Origin: Paraflavitalea pollutisoli
GTDB lineage: Bacteria; Bacteroidota; Bacteroidia; Chitinophagales; Chitinophagaceae
Length of the DNA stretch: 64,000 nt
Direction of reading: 5' to 3'
Assembly: GCF_029360705.1 (NCBI RefSeq)
Contig: NZ_JARKMX010000005.1
Span: forward strand, 1-64,000
Shown here: one piece after another, positions 51,713-61,675 of the stretch
How the letters are laid out: each line of letters starts with the position of its first letter
How positions within the stretch are numbered: the stretch's first letter is position 1
Made by a program: the position numbers and the translations under genes
Notes under the pieces: model-generated
Databases searched by the model: none
What the model saw: the letters and a program-made list of their open reading frames with translations, nothing else
What the model was told of the DNA's origin: nothing

Positions 51713-54700
51713 TTATTGAGTTACCCGGATGGTGCCTGCGCCGTTGTACGAATGGTATTCACCATTGTACATCGCATCGGCGCTTACAGGTCCCATTTTA
51801 TAGAGACCGGGCGACACAGCCCGTACAGCGTAATAATAAGTTTGGCGGCTATTGTGCAGGTCCACAAACAGGTTGATCCGGTCGTCACGCACATCGAGGT
51901 AAGTAGGGGTAGAAGCATCCTTGATCCAGTCCATGCCCGGTATCTCTTTGGTGCGGGGGTTCTCGATCTCGAACCCGGCCGGCAGCAGATCGGTGATCAC
52001 GATATTCTCCACATCACCGTTGTACGCTTTCTCCAGCGTGAGCTGCACCACCACCAAATCATTCTGTTTGAAGGTATTGCCACTAACGGCCCTGCCATAG
52101 CGGTCAAAGAACTTGCGGCGTACCCGGATATAATTATCTTCTTCGATATACGTACCACTCACACTGATGCCTTCACTTTGCCAGAAGTAATACAGCCGGC
52201 CCTCGCCCTTAGTCGCTATCTCCACATTATTGTTACCGAGCTGCTGCGCATTTAATTTGAGGGTATTGGCTTCGGCTTTGCCAACCACCTTGCCATTTAC
52301 CTTCACTTCGGCTACCGCAGTCGACTTGTTGGCCGCACGTGCCTGTTTGCCCAGCGCCAGGAAGCTGAAGGAACACTCCTGGGTACTGTACCAGGTACGC
52401 TGCTTGAGCTTATTGGCCACATGCTGCGTCATGACCGGTATCTGGTTATTGCCAGGGTCTACATCCAACAAGGCATTCAAGGCAATCGCCTCATCCCGGA
52501 TATCGGAATAAAAGCTGCCACCAGTTTGCGTCACAGATACCTCCCCGGCAAACGAAGTCGGCAACAACTCCCTGAATTTGGCTTTGTCGCCAGCAATGGC
52601 ATAAGCTACACTCAGCAGGTATTTACCATCCAGGCTCAACAGTGAAGGATTGGCTTTGTAATAGTTCATGACCGACACATTCGGTTTGCCCGCCAGCGCC
52701 AATACATACAAACTATACGGCACTTCTTTCGGCGCAATCTTCTTCTGCTCCTTTTGGTTATAATAATAGGGGATCAGCTCACGATTCTTCAATCGGTTGT
52801 TCATAAAGCTGACCAATCCATTCAACACGGTCTTATCGACATCGAAGCCCGCTTTCTGCGCTTCCACCAGGAAGTGGGCCGCATAGACGGAGGTCCACCA
52901 CTGTTCGGTGCCCTCGCCATCCCACAAAGTAACACCGCCTGAATACAGCTGGCGCAGCTTGATCTTACGGATCGCCTCCAGCACATTGTAATTGGCGCCA
53001 GAATTAGTAGTTCTCGATTGCAGTTGTTGTACCATATCATCATAATACAACTGCGGGAAGGCAGCAGACACCGTTTGTTCGGTACAGCCATAAGGATACT
53101 GCACCAGGTAACGCAATTGCTTACCCAGCTCCAGGGCCGGACTGCGACTCACCACCAACTGGTACGAAGCACTGCCTGGCATAAAGTCATTGAGCGGGAT
53201 GGCAACACGCTGTGTGTTTCCACCGGTAATGATGCCGGAACCAGTTTGTACCTGCAACGGCGAAGCCGGCCGTACACTGATCTCCGTTTCGTCACTGAAC
53301 TTCTCGCCAAGGCCCTGCACCTCCACATTCACCTTACCTACGTTCACCTGCGGAGCAGCCACCACCTGGAAGATAGCACGGCCTTCACTGTTGGGATTGA
53401 GCGATACCGATTGACGGGCTTCGCCAATCACTTTGAGCGGACCGCTCACGTTCAACGCAGCAGTAGCAGAAGTGCTTTTAGCGGTCGTGTTGGTGATTGT
53501 CACCGGTACGGTGGCTGTATCACCCGGGCTCAGGAAGCGCGGCAGGGCCGTACTCAATACCAGCGGATCGGCTACAGTAATGGCCGACTCGCTGCTACCA
53601 AAGCTTTCATCCTTATAGGCCACGGCCATCAGGCGTACCTCGCCGCTGAATTGGGGAATATCAAATTCAAAGCTGGCCACACCGCTACCATCTGCCTTGG
53701 CGATACCGCTCCAGTAAGAAACGATCTTGATGCGTTTGGCGGGCATGGGGTTGGTGCGTTTGTTCATATCCAGGTCACCGTCACCACCCGTACTGCTCAG
53801 GCGGGCTCTCAGCTCGGGGAAGAGCAAGGGATACATATCATAGGCCTGTACTTCCAGCGCCTTGTTGGCGTAGAAGTGGCCATAAGGATCGGGCGTTTTG
53901 AAATCACTCACCTGTAATACGCCATTGTCTACCGCGGACAGGGTCACAAAGCTGCCTGGCTTGGCTTTTACTTTTACCACCTGGTGTGTACGGGAGCGTA
54001 CCGCTTTCTGTGCCTCGATGGCCACATCGATCTTGCGGTCCTTTTCTTCTACCCGGAGGTTTTGGTAACCATGTGCTACCGTAAGCGGAATCTCGCTTAC
54101 TTCATGTGGCTTGATGAGCGTTGCCGTTACAAACACGTTGGGCAGGTGTTCGGTCGTCAGCTTCAGGTCTACCGAGGCAGTCCTGTTCTCTACATTCACG
54201 TATTGATACGACACCACTTTATCGGTCTCCATCGTCACCAGCATACGGCCGCTGAAAGGCGTTTTGAACAACACCTTGGCGCTTTCGCCTGTCTGGTACG
54301 ATGACTTATCCAGTTCGATATCGATATTGCCTTCCGGGTCTACTTCAAATGAGCTGTTGTCGCCACCCCAGGCCCCATAGCTATAGAAAGTGGTACTGAC
54401 ATAGCTGGCGGCACCAGGGATCGCCACCCGCAATTCATAATTACCGGGAGAACGGGGTACAAAAGAGAAAGCAGTAGACTCACCACTGACGGTCAGCGCC
54501 TGCTGGGCCACCACGCGGTCTTCCTGTTGCGATTCGTAGCGGAAATAGCTGCCTTCTTTGCGGAGGATAGTCCGGTATTCACGTTTGATCACTTTCACCT
54601 CGGCTTTGGCGCCACTGGCCACGTTCTCGTTTTTATCGAGCGCAATGATGGGGAACTTCACCGCCTGGTTGAGTGGGTAGTACCAATAGCCATCATTGGC

Positions 54701-57112
54701 GATACCGAAGAATACATTCTGGGTATGAATATCGGCCGTCGTACTGCGGCTGACGGGGCGGCCTGTTTCATCAAATACCGTTGCAAAGAAAGTAGCCTGT
54801 AACAGGCCTTTATTAGCATAGATATCCGGTACGGAATACGATACTGTAGCATTACCATGCTCATCGGTACTACCTTCTTTTACCGAGTTATCGAAAGAGA
54901 TACCCTGGTTCTGCAGGCCGAAACTGAAGCGGTTATATTTCTTGGGACTAAAGTACCGCGTCTTGGTCTGTATCTCGATCTCGTAGTTGCGGTTGGCGGC
55001 CGGCGGACCGAAGAAATTGAGAGCATTCACACTCAGGGTAGCCGATTGACCAGGTTGCAGGGACGGCTTATCCAATTTGGCCGATACCTTGATCCTGTCG
55101 GGTACAAACTCTTCAATGCTGAAATTCTTACTGCCCAGCAATACGTCGTTGGAGGTATAAACTTCGAGTGTATAGCTGCCGGTTAATGCCGACACGGCAA
55201 TATCGACATCCCCTTCTGCTGAACCTTGTGCATTGAGGGTTTTCCGGAAAGTCTTCAACTCCTTGCCATTGGGCATCAGGAACTTCAGCTTCACGGGCAG
55301 TTCACCCGGCGACTTCCACAAACGGTCACGCAGGATCACGGAGAAATTGACTTTCTCGCCCGGCCGGTAGATATCCCGTTCTGCATAGATAAAGGCATCC
55401 AGGCCAGTACTGTTGCTGCGCTTACCCCCTACTTCAAAGCGGGAAGTATTGACGCGGGTCGTATTGAAAGGCAGGTAATTGAAATCATCGGCCGTTTTGG
55501 CGATGATCATGGCCGGACGGAAGCCTGCAAACTCTTTGCGCGTCAAGGGCAGTTCCGCCACCCCTTCCGCATTGGTCGTACCGGCGCCCAACACCTGGTT
55601 ATTATTGCCATAGGCAACGATATTGACACCACTGACAGCCTCTGCCGTTTTGATACTATTGGTAAATACGTAGATCTTGTCTTTGCCTTCTTTGGTAATC
55701 AGACCCAGGTCAGACTTTGAAATGAAGCGGCTATCGCTTACCCAGTAGTCGGAGGTAGATCGGATCTTGATATGGTAGATGCCTTTGAAATCGGGCAGGC
55801 GGTCCTCAACATTGAACGTAAACAACCGGCTATTGCCATATTTGGGCAACGACCGGGTATCTATCTCCTTTTCATACACTACATCGCCTACCGAAAGGCT
55901 ACCGCTGTTGCCGTAATCGTCATCGTAATAATCTTCACCTTCGCCGTCGTTACGGTTGTCGGTAGGATAGTATCCATACCGTTGTGCGACCAGCAGGTTG
56001 CTTTCATAGATCTTGGAAATGATCACTTTTACCTTGGGGATGTTGATGATCTTCACTTCGATGTTCTGACTGCCTTTGGACGACAGGTAAACGCCTTTGC
56101 CATTGGCAAAGCTCAGCGCTGGTTGTAGTTCACCAAAAGCCACATCAGCAGTATGGTCTTCCCGCAGGGTACCGCCGATCTTACCACGAAGGCCTTTTAA
56201 TATTTTAAGCGCGTAGGTCTTATCGGCATCGAACCCTTCGCTGTTGATGCTGAAACCGTCTTCCGTTTCCTGTACAGTAAACTTCACCGCAGGGTCAAAC
56301 TGAATACGGTCAGCAATATTCTCCATCACGATCTGCTGGCTGGTGCGTACATAGACGGTACCGCCGGTACCATCGTGTTCTGCAGTCACGTCATTGATGG
56401 TAAGGTTGAAGGGCGAGGGAATGCTCAGTTTGTTCTCGATGGCTTCCTTCGTACCATTGGTGCCCCCTTCCGGGATCAGCCCTTTATCGAGCGAGAGTGT
56501 AGCGTCGAGGTCTTTGTCTTCTGCCTTGATACCCAAAATGCGCAAGGATAACTTGCTATCGTTTGACAGGGTGATGACTTCATACGTAGCCGGTTTGCCA
56601 CCGATATTGAGTTTCAGCTTTTCCTTGATGGTGGCAGGGTTAACCGGGTAATTGAAATACAGGTCGATCTGGGGAATCGCCGTAGTGCTGCCATCGGCGA
56701 GCATCCAGGTCACGTTGGTAGCATCGAGCTGCAGGTACGGCGTAGAGAAATTCACTTCATCGGCCTTGCCGATCTTGCCATACTCACTGTATTGTAAGAT
56801 GTCTTTGTTGAGCTTGGCCTTGAAACTGGTAGCGGGTGGTAGTGGTTTCGAGGGCGAAAACACCAGTTGATCGGGTGTTTCCCATCGAAAGCGCCCCGGT
56901 ATCTTGGGTTCGAAGTCGATATAGTCGGTCGAATCCCATTGGTTGAGCAGGGAATCGTTTACCAGCGCCTGGTCGAAGCGGAATACCAGGTTGCCCAATG
57001 ATTGCACCTCGCCTTTGGCGTTGGTATAATCGAGGTTAACGAGGTTCCTGTTACAGGCGTACAAAAAAATAACAACCAGGACGGTTGTTAAGGCCAGACA
57101 TTGTTTGCGCAT
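51713..57112 (-). CDS. Bacterial alpha-2-macroglobulin family lipoprotein
   Basis: This 1799-aa protein has an SPII signal with FLYAC (Cys20). A series of MG-type beta-sandwich domains follows, including FIYAERDIYRPGEKVNFSVIL and a central A2M region (SYWSGIAKADGSGVASFEFD). A thioester region near residue 1341 has an intact YGCTEQ (Cys-x-Glu-Gln), and helical and C-terminal receptor-like domains follow (FVDLHNSRQTYYYAVRAVSPG). It probably traps foreign proteases in the periplasm. Bacterial A2Ms of this kind usually sit in an operon with PBP1C. Here pbpC lies next door but is divergent and separated by a DUF1016 gene. The start and length are normal. Confidence 0.92.
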   Translation of the reverse strand: MRKQCLALTTVLVVIFLYACNRNLVNLDYTNAKGEVQSLGNLVFRFDQALVNDSLLNQWDSTDYIDFEPKIPGRFRWETPDQLVFSPSKPLPPATSFKAKLNKDILQYSEYGKIGKADEVNFSTPYLQLDATNVTWMLADGSTTAIPQIDLYFNYPVNPATIKEKLKLNIGGKPATYEVITLSNDSKLSLRILGIKAEDKDLDATLSLDKGLIPEGGTNGTKEAIENKLSIPSPFNLTINDVTAEHDGTGGTVYVRTSQQIVMENIADRIQFDPAVKFTVQETEDGFSINSEGFDADKTYALKILKGLRGKIGGTLREDHTADVAFGELQPALSFANGKGVYLSSKGSQNIEVKIINIPKVKVIISKIYESNLLVAQRYGYYPTDNRNDGEGEDYYDDDYGNSGSLSVGDVVYEKEIDTRSLPKYGNSRLFTFNVEDRLPDFKGIYHIKIRSTSDYWVSDSRFISKSDLGLITKEGKDKIYVFTNSIKTAEAVSGVNIVAYGNNNQVLGAGTTNAEGVAELPLTRKEFAGFRPAMIIAKTADDFNYLPFNTTRVNTSRFEVGGKRSNSTGLDAFIYAERDIYRPGEKVNFSVILRDRLWKSPGELPVKLKFLMPNGKELKTFRKTLNAQGSAEGDVDIAVSALTGSYTLEVYTSNDVLLGSKNFSIEEFVPDRIKVSAKLDKPSLQPGQSATLSVNALNFFGPPAANRNYEIEIQTKTRYFSPKKYNRFSFGLQNQGISFDNSVKEGSTDEHGNATVSYSVPDIYANKGLLQATFFATVFDETGRPVSRSTTADIHTQNVFFGIANDGYWYYPLNQAVKFPIIALDKNENVASGAKAEVKVIKREYRTILRKEGSYFRYESQQEDRVVAQQALTVSGESTAFSFVPRSPGNYELRVAIPGAASYVSTTFYSYGAWGGDNSSFEVDPEGNIDIELDKSSYQTGESAKVLFKTPFSGRMLVTMETDKVVSYQYVNVENRTASVDLKLTTEHLPNVFVTATLIKPHEVSEIPLTVAHGYQNLRVEEKDRKIDVAIEAQKAVRSRTHQVVKVKAKPGSFVTLSAVDNGVLQVSDFKTPDPYGHFYANKALEVQAYDMYPLLFPELRARLSSTGGDGDLDMNKRTNPMPAKRIKIVSYWSGIAKADGSGVASFEFDIPQFSGEVRLMAVAYKDESFGSSESAITVADPLVLSTALPRFLSPGDTATVPVTITNTTAKSTSATAALNVSGPLKVIGEARQSVSLNPNSEGRAIFQVVAAPQVNVGKVNVEVQGLGEKFSDETEISVRPASPLQVQTGSGIITGGNTQRVAIPLNDFMPGSASYQLVVSRSPALELGKQLRYLVQYPYGCTEQTVSAAFPQLYYDDMVQQLQSRTTNSGANYNVLEAIRKIKLRQLYSGGVTLWDGEGTEQWWTSVYAAHFLVEAQKAGFDVDKTVLNGLVSFMNNRLKNRELIPYYYNQKEQKKIAPKEVPYSLYVLALAGKPNVSVMNYYKANPSLLSLDGKYLLSVAYAIAGDKAKFRELLPTSFAGEVSVTQTGGSFYSDIRDEAIALNALLDVDPGNNQIPVMTQHVANKLKQRTWYSTQECSFSFLALGKQARAANKSTAVAEVKVNGKVVGKAEANTLKLNAQQLGNNNVEIATKGEGRLYYFWQSEGISVSGTYIEEDNYIRVRRKFFDRYGRAVSGNTFKQNDLVVVQLTLEKAYNGDVENIVITDLLPAGFEIENPRTKEIPGMDWIKDASTPTYLDVRDDRINLFVDLHNSRQTYYYAVRAVSPGLYKMGPVSADAMYNGEYHSYNGAGTIRVTQ

Positions 57113-57398
57113 AAAGGGTTAACATTGACGTGATTGTTAAGGAAAAGCGGACGAAAAATACAAAATATCGGGAATTACCCAGCTTTCGTAGCAGGTATTA
57201 GTAAGAATATCCCGGAATACCATGAAAACCGGCCGGTAACGACGGGCGTTACGGCTGTATTTCGATGATCCATTAAAAATAAGTTAGAAAAGCTAAGGAG
57301 GGATGCTGGACGAGTCCATACAGGTGATTGTAGACGAAAGTTACATAACGCCCAACCCCATTTGCAAATCTATCCAGATAAGGATTTGTTAATTCCGT

Positions 57399-58427
57399 TT
57401 AGATGTCTAACAATTTGTTCAATGCGTGTTGCAATTGCTTTTTTTCAGGCAGGTAAAGCTGATATTTAGCCATTAATACTTTATTGGTAATTCCGGCGGT
57501 TGCATATTCCACCAACACATTGTCTTTGCAGGTTCCCAGTAAGATCCCAATTGGTTCGTTATCCCCTTCAGTTGCCTCCTCCTTTTTAAAGTAGTTGATA
57601 TATAAGTTCATTTGGCCAACGTCGGCATGATCAATTTCTCCACGCTTTAGGTCTATCAAAACAAAGCACTTCAAAATGCGGTGATAGAAAAGTAAGTCCA
57701 GGCGAAAATGACGCCCGCCGATACTCATTCTGTATTGTCGTCCAATGAAGGCAAAACCTTTGCCTAACTCCAGAAACAGTTTTTGAAGATTATCGATCAA
57801 CCTGTTTTCCAGATCGCCTTCGTGGAATTGATATTGTTCCGGAATATTGAGAAATTCGAGTACAAATGGATCCCTGAGTAGGTCCTCAGGCTGCTGTATG
57901 TCGTGTCCTTTATCAGCCAGCTTTAAGATCCCTTCTTTGTCAGTGCTGACCGCCAGGCGGTGGAAAAGCATGCATTTCATCTGGCGCTTCAGCTCTCGCA
58001 CGCTCCATTTCTCTTTTTCACATTGCCGGGTATAAAATCCAATTTCCAGCTCGGAATCTGATTTTAGGATCTCGTAGTAATGGCTCCAGGTCAATTGGTG
58101 GGACAGTGTCCCACTAATCTTGAAACTAACATACAACCTCCTCATATACATCAGATTAGATCTACCGAATCCTTTCCCGTATACCTCGGTCAAATCCCTC
58201 GATAGCCGGTCAAAAAGCTTTGTTCCATACTCTGATTTTTCATTCCCATTGAGTTCAAATTCCACAATATGACGCCCAATTTCCCAATATGTTTGGACGA
58301 GGATGCTATTCACTTGCCTGGCCGCCTTCGCGCGACCAGCAGCCAAAAGTTCGCCAATGTTCGATACTAATTCTGTGTAAGGTTGATGTAATTGCATGCC
58401 AAATGATAGTTTGTTATTAAAAATCAT
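57399..58427 (-). CDS. DUF1016 / YhcG-type PD-(D/E)XK nuclease family protein
   Basis: This protein of about 342 aa has the N-terminal DUF1016_N helical domain (about 15-160: AARQVNSILVQTYWEIGRHIVEFE, YGKGFGRSNLMYMRRLY). The C-terminal nuclease-like domain has FIGRQYRMSIGGRHFRLDLLFYH and CFVLIDLKRGEI, giving a D-x(n)-D-x-K pattern of the PD-(D/E)XK fold. The function of the family is unclear; members occur near restriction-modification and other mobile defence genes. The composition is visibly AT-richer than its neighbours, and it sits between two genes that normally form one unit, which suggests acquisition. The frame opens at 58511; the ATG at 58427 is preferred but 58397 is also possible. 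Confidence 0.85.
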   Translation of the reverse strand: MIFNNKLSFGMQLHQPYTELVSNIGELLAAGRAKAARQVNSILVQTYWEIGRHIVEFELNGNEKSEYGTKLFDRLSRDLTEVYGKGFGRSNLMYMRRLYVSFKISGTLSHQLTWSHYYEILKSDSELEIGFYTRQCEKEKWSVRELKRQMKCMLFHRLAVSTDKEGILKLADKGHDIQQPEDLLRDPFVLEFLNIPEQYQFHEGDLENRLIDNLQKLFLELGKGFAFIGRQYRMSIGGRHFRLDLLFYHRILKCFVLIDLKRGEIDHADVGQMNLYINYFKKEEATEGDNEPIGILLGTCKDNVLVEYATAGITNKVLMAKYQLYLPEKKQLQHALNKLLDI

Positions 58428-58525
58428 TTGGTTGGGTCCGATTGAAAAAGAAAAAGCGGAGTAAGTACGAGAAGGATGTTCACTTAGATTTAAATCCAAA
58501 TTAACGGTCAAAACCGGCTCACATC

Positions 58526-58557
58526 TTTTTAAAGTAATCAGTAGCGCTCTATCTTTA
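58526..58557 (+). promoter_or_regulatory. pbpC promoter (-33/-7) adjoining the start codon
   Basis: TTTTT (58526-58530) and TATCTTTA (58550-58557) are 19 nt apart. The box differs from TAnnTTTG at the last base. It ends 5 nt before the GTG start at 58562, so the transcript would have almost no leader. Confidence 0.5.
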
Positions 58558-58561
58558 GCCC

Positions 58562-60904
58562 GTGAAAAACATCCGGGGCAAATTCAAAAAGGCGGGCAAA
58601 TGGTTCCTCATCGTCAGCGGAGGCCTGTTCCTGCTTTTCCTGCTGCTGCAATGGATCTTCCCCCTGCCCGACCAGGTAGAATATTCCACCATTGTTACCG
58701 ACCACAAAGACGAAGTGATCCATGCCTACCTTACCCATGATGAGAAATGGCGGATGAAAACCACCCTGGACGAGATCTCTCCGCTGTTGCGCAAAACCAT
58801 CGTGGCCAAAGAAGACCAATACTTTTACTACCACCCCGGCGTCAACCTGCTGGCCATTGGCCGGGCCATGGTGAAAAACATATTCCGCCTGAAACGAACA
58901 TCCGGCGCCAGCACCATTACCATGCAGGTAGCCCGGGCGCTGGAACCTAAAAAACGTACCTACTACAATAAAGTCGTGGAAGTATTCCGTGCCTTTGAGC
59001 TGGAATGGAAATACAGCAAAGACGAAATCCTGCAGCTATACCTCAACCTGGTTCCGTATGGTGGCAATATAGAAGGCGTAAAAAGTGCGTCCATCCTTTA
59101 TTTCAATAAGAACCCCGATCACCTGTCGCTAGCGGAGATCACTGCCTTGTCGATCATCCCCAACCGGCCCTCTTCCCTGGTGATCGGCAAACACAATGAC
59201 CGCATCGTGCAGGAGCGCAACCGTTGGCTGAAAAAGTTTGCAGCAGACAAGGTCTTTACCGAAAAGGAGATTGAAGATGCCCTCGACGAGCCACTGAACG
59301 CTACCCGCCTGGAAGTACCCAAACTGGTGCCCCACCTGGCCTGGCGCCTCAAACGTCAGGGCGGCGATATCATCGCTACGCACATCAACATGAATGTGCA
59401 GTCGAAAGTAGAGAAACTGGTAGAAGATTATAGTCGCACCCTTCGCCTGCTGAATATCCGCAATGCCGCGGTGGTCGTCATCGACAACCAGCAGCATAAG
59501 GTAGTATCTTATATTGGCTCGGCCGGCTTCTTCGACACCCTCGATGCCGGCCAGGTGAATGGCGCCGCGGCTATCCGGCAGCCAGGCAGTACCCTCAAAC
59601 CCCTGCTTTATGGACTCTGCTTCGACGAAGGGTTGATGACGCCCAAGGCAGTGATGACCGATGTAGCTGTGAATTATGAGGGCTATGCCCCCGAAAACTA
59701 CGATAAGCAATTCAATGGCTATGTCACGGTGGAGTATGCGCTGGAACATTCCCTGAATATTCCCGCGGTGAAAGGGCTGCGCATGTTGGGAAAGGATAAG
59801 CTCGTGCAAAAACTGGCAGCCTGCGATTTCCGGCAGATCCGGAAAGACCAGCAGAAACTCGGCCTTTCGATGGTGCTGGGAGGCTGTGGTGCCACACTGG
59901 AAGAATTGACGGGTCTCTACAGCTCCTTTGCGCAGGAAGGCAGATATTTCAGACCACAATATACCCGGGCCATCGATGATACGACGGTAGTGGCCAATAC
60001 CCTCAGCCCCACCGGCTATTCGGTCATGAGCCCTGCCGCTACTTTTATGATCAACGAGATCTTATCCAAAGTAAACCGGCCTGATTTTCCACTCAACTGG
60101 CAGAGCACCGAACACATGCCCAAGATCGCCTGGAAAACAGGCACCTCCTATGGCCGCCGCGACGCCTGGAGCATCGGCTACAACAGGAACTATACCGTCG
60201 GCATTTGGGTAGGCAACTTCTCCGCACTGGGCATACCGGAACTCAGTGGCGCCAATGTGGCCACCCCGCTCCTCTTCAAAGTCTTCAACACGATCGATTA
60301 CGACAGCGACCAGGAATGGTTTACCCAACCCAGGGATTGCGATAGCCGCGTGGTTTGTTCCGAAACAGGCCTCACACCCGGCGAACATTGCCACAATACC
60401 ATTACCGACTATTTCATTCCGCTTATTTCCAGTACACAGCCCTGCAACAATATGGAAGAAGTGATGGTATCCCCCGACGAAAAACTCTCTTATTGCAAGA
60501 CCTGTATGCCGGAAGCCGGCTATAAAAAGAAATGGTACAAAACGGTGCCGGCCGATATGCAACAGTATTTTGAAGAACACCGGGTAGCTTACCAAAAGAT
60601 CCCGGTACACAATCCTGCCTGTGAAAAAGTATTTGCCGGAGGAGCCCCAGCCATCACCCATCCGCGCAATGGCGCCGAATACCTGATCAGCCGCAAGCAT
60701 CCCGAGCCTTTGCAGTTAAGCTGCCGCACTGGCAACGATGTGGGCAAAGTGTACTGGTATATCAACAACCAATTCCTGAAGACGGCAGAGGCCAGCGCCA
60801 AACAATTCTTTATGCCCGAGGAAGGCCCGGTGAAGATCTCCTGCACAGACGACAAGGGCAGGAACCGCGATATCTGGATCAAAGTGAAGTATGTGAACCT
60901 ATAA
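58562..60904 (+). CDS. pbpC: Penicillin-binding protein 1C
   Basis: This 780-aa bifunctional peptidoglycan synthase has a short cytoplasmic start and one membrane helix (about 14-34). The glycosyltransferase domain (about 55-235) has VAKEDQYFYYHPG (Glu about 84) and SGASTITMQVARAL. The transpeptidase domain (about 290-570) has the Ser343-x-x-Lys346 motif (GSTLKP), Ser-Leu-Asn near 397 and Lys525-Thr-Gly. A BiPBP_C domain lies at the end (about 690-780). The start is GTG at 58562: it alone retains the cytoplasmic tail and membrane helix. The stop codon lies in a 20-bp terminator stem. Its usual A2M partner is the divergent gene at 51713-57112. Confidence 0.93.
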   Translation: MKNIRGKFKKAGKWFLIVSGGLFLLFLLLQWIFPLPDQVEYSTIVTDHKDEVIHAYLTHDEKWRMKTTLDEISPLLRKTIVAKEDQYFYYHPGVNLLAIGRAMVKNIFRLKRTSGASTITMQVARALEPKKRTYYNKVVEVFRAFELEWKYSKDEILQLYLNLVPYGGNIEGVKSASILYFNKNPDHLSLAEITALSIIPNRPSSLVIGKHNDRIVQERNRWLKKFAADKVFTEKEIEDALDEPLNATRLEVPKLVPHLAWRLKRQGGDIIATHINMNVQSKVEKLVEDYSRTLRLLNIRNAAVVVIDNQQHKVVSYIGSAGFFDTLDAGQVNGAAAIRQPGSTLKPLLYGLCFDEGLMTPKAVMTDVAVNYEGYAPENYDKQFNGYVTVEYALEHSLNIPAVKGLRMLGKDKLVQKLAACDFRQIRKDQQKLGLSMVLGGCGATLEELTGLYSSFAQEGRYFRPQYTRAIDDTTVVANTLSPTGYSVMSPAATFMINEILSKVNRPDFPLNWQSTEHMPKIAWKTGTSYGRRDAWSIGYNRNYTVGIWVGNFSALGIPELSGANVATPLLFKVFNTIDYDSDQEWFTQPRDCDSRVVCSETGLTPGEHCHNTITDYFIPLISSTQPCNNMEEVMVSPDEKLSYCKTCMPEAGYKKKWYKTVPADMQQYFEEHRVAYQKIPVHNPACEKVFAGGAPAITHPRNGAEYLISRKHPEPLQLSCRTGNDVGKVYWYINNQFLKTAEASAKQFFMPEEGPVKISCTDDKGRNRDIWIKVKYVNL

Positions 60905-60944
60905 AATGACAAACGACGGCGCAGGCCGTCGTTTGTCATTTTAT
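60901..60944. terminator. 20-bp bidirectional terminator
   Basis: A perfect stem of 20 bp, ATAAAATGACAAACGACGGC, and its complement around loop GCAG lie between convergent pbpC and the GIN lipoprotein gene. It begins inside the last codons of pbpC (TAA at 60902-60904) and ends 12 nt before the stop codon of the opposite gene. A/T ends provide U-tracts on both strands. Confidence 0.92.
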
Positions 60945-60955
60945 GCTGTCATTGA

Positions 60956-61675
60956 CTAGTCGATCTTCTTCAGACTACCGTTGCCGGTAATGTTGGTAGT
61001 GGTTTGGGGATTGCCCTTGTAACGAACATTCCCATTACCGCCGATCCGTACATCGAGCTTTACGCTGGCATTCACATCGGCATTGCCATTGCCAAAGATC
61101 TCCACTTTAGTAGATTCCGTTTGCAGGTTCTTGGCGTCGATATGGCCGTTGCCGGTTGTTTTGGCCTGAAAGTCGCGCGTCTGTCCAATGATGTCGATAT
61201 CACCATTGCCGGTCAGTTCGGCCTCGATCGCAGGCGCATCGGCTTCGATCTTCATTTCGGCATTGCCTGTAACCCGAAGGTCGAGCTTGGTGCTATCCGT
61301 GATCTTCGTGGTGCTGCGTACATCACCATTGCCACCGGCATGGATGCTGTGCAGACGGGGAGCAGTCACAAATACCTTTACGTCACGACGGGGGCGCAGG
61401 GCAAAACCTTCGCGGTCGGTGATCTTCAGCACACCATTTTCCACGTATGTTTCGATAAAGGGAGCAATATTATCTTCCGCCTCGATACGTACTGAATAGG
61501 GGCCGATGCCTACATACGTATCAAAATTGTAGCTCGCAGAAACGGCAGAGAAACCTGTTTCGGGCCTGTCGACGGTAGTCACATTACCATTTCCCCGAAC
61601 TTTTTTACCGGAAACAAAATCGCAGGAAGTAGTCAGCAAAGCGGTGGCGGCGCATATCAATAGGATCTTTTTCAT
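60956..61675 (-). CDS. Head GIN domain (DUF2807) lipoprotein
   Basis: This 239-aa protein has an SPII signal with LTTSC (Cys18). A right-handed beta-helix-like DUF2807 domain follows, built from repeats around GNG/GNGD/GNGN (VRGNGNVTTVDR, GGNGDVRSTTK, TGNGDIDIIGQ, FGNGNADVNAS, GGNGNVRYKG, TGNGSLKKID). The FSAVSASYNFDTYVGIGPYSVRIEA segment is typical. The function of the family is unknown; it is widespread in Bacteroidota as a periplasmic or surface lipoprotein. It is monocistronic. Confidence 0.9.
   Translation of the reverse strand: MKKILLICAATALLTTSCDFVSGKKVRGNGNVTTVDRPETGFSAVSASYNFDTYVGIGPYSVRIEAEDNIAPFIETYVENGVLKITDREGFALRPRRDVKVFVTAPRLHSIHAGGNGDVRSTTKITDSTKLDLRVTGNAEMKIEADAPAIEAELTGNGDIDIIGQTRDFQAKTTGNGHIDAKNLQTESTKVEIFGNGNADVNASVKLDVRIGGNGNVRYKGNPQTTTNITGNGSLKKID

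Noticed and set aside
57399-58511. DUF1016 gene considered as part of a restriction-modification or other defence island
   Set aside because: No methyltransferase, specificity subunit, integrase or transposase lies on either side; it stands alone between envelope genes.
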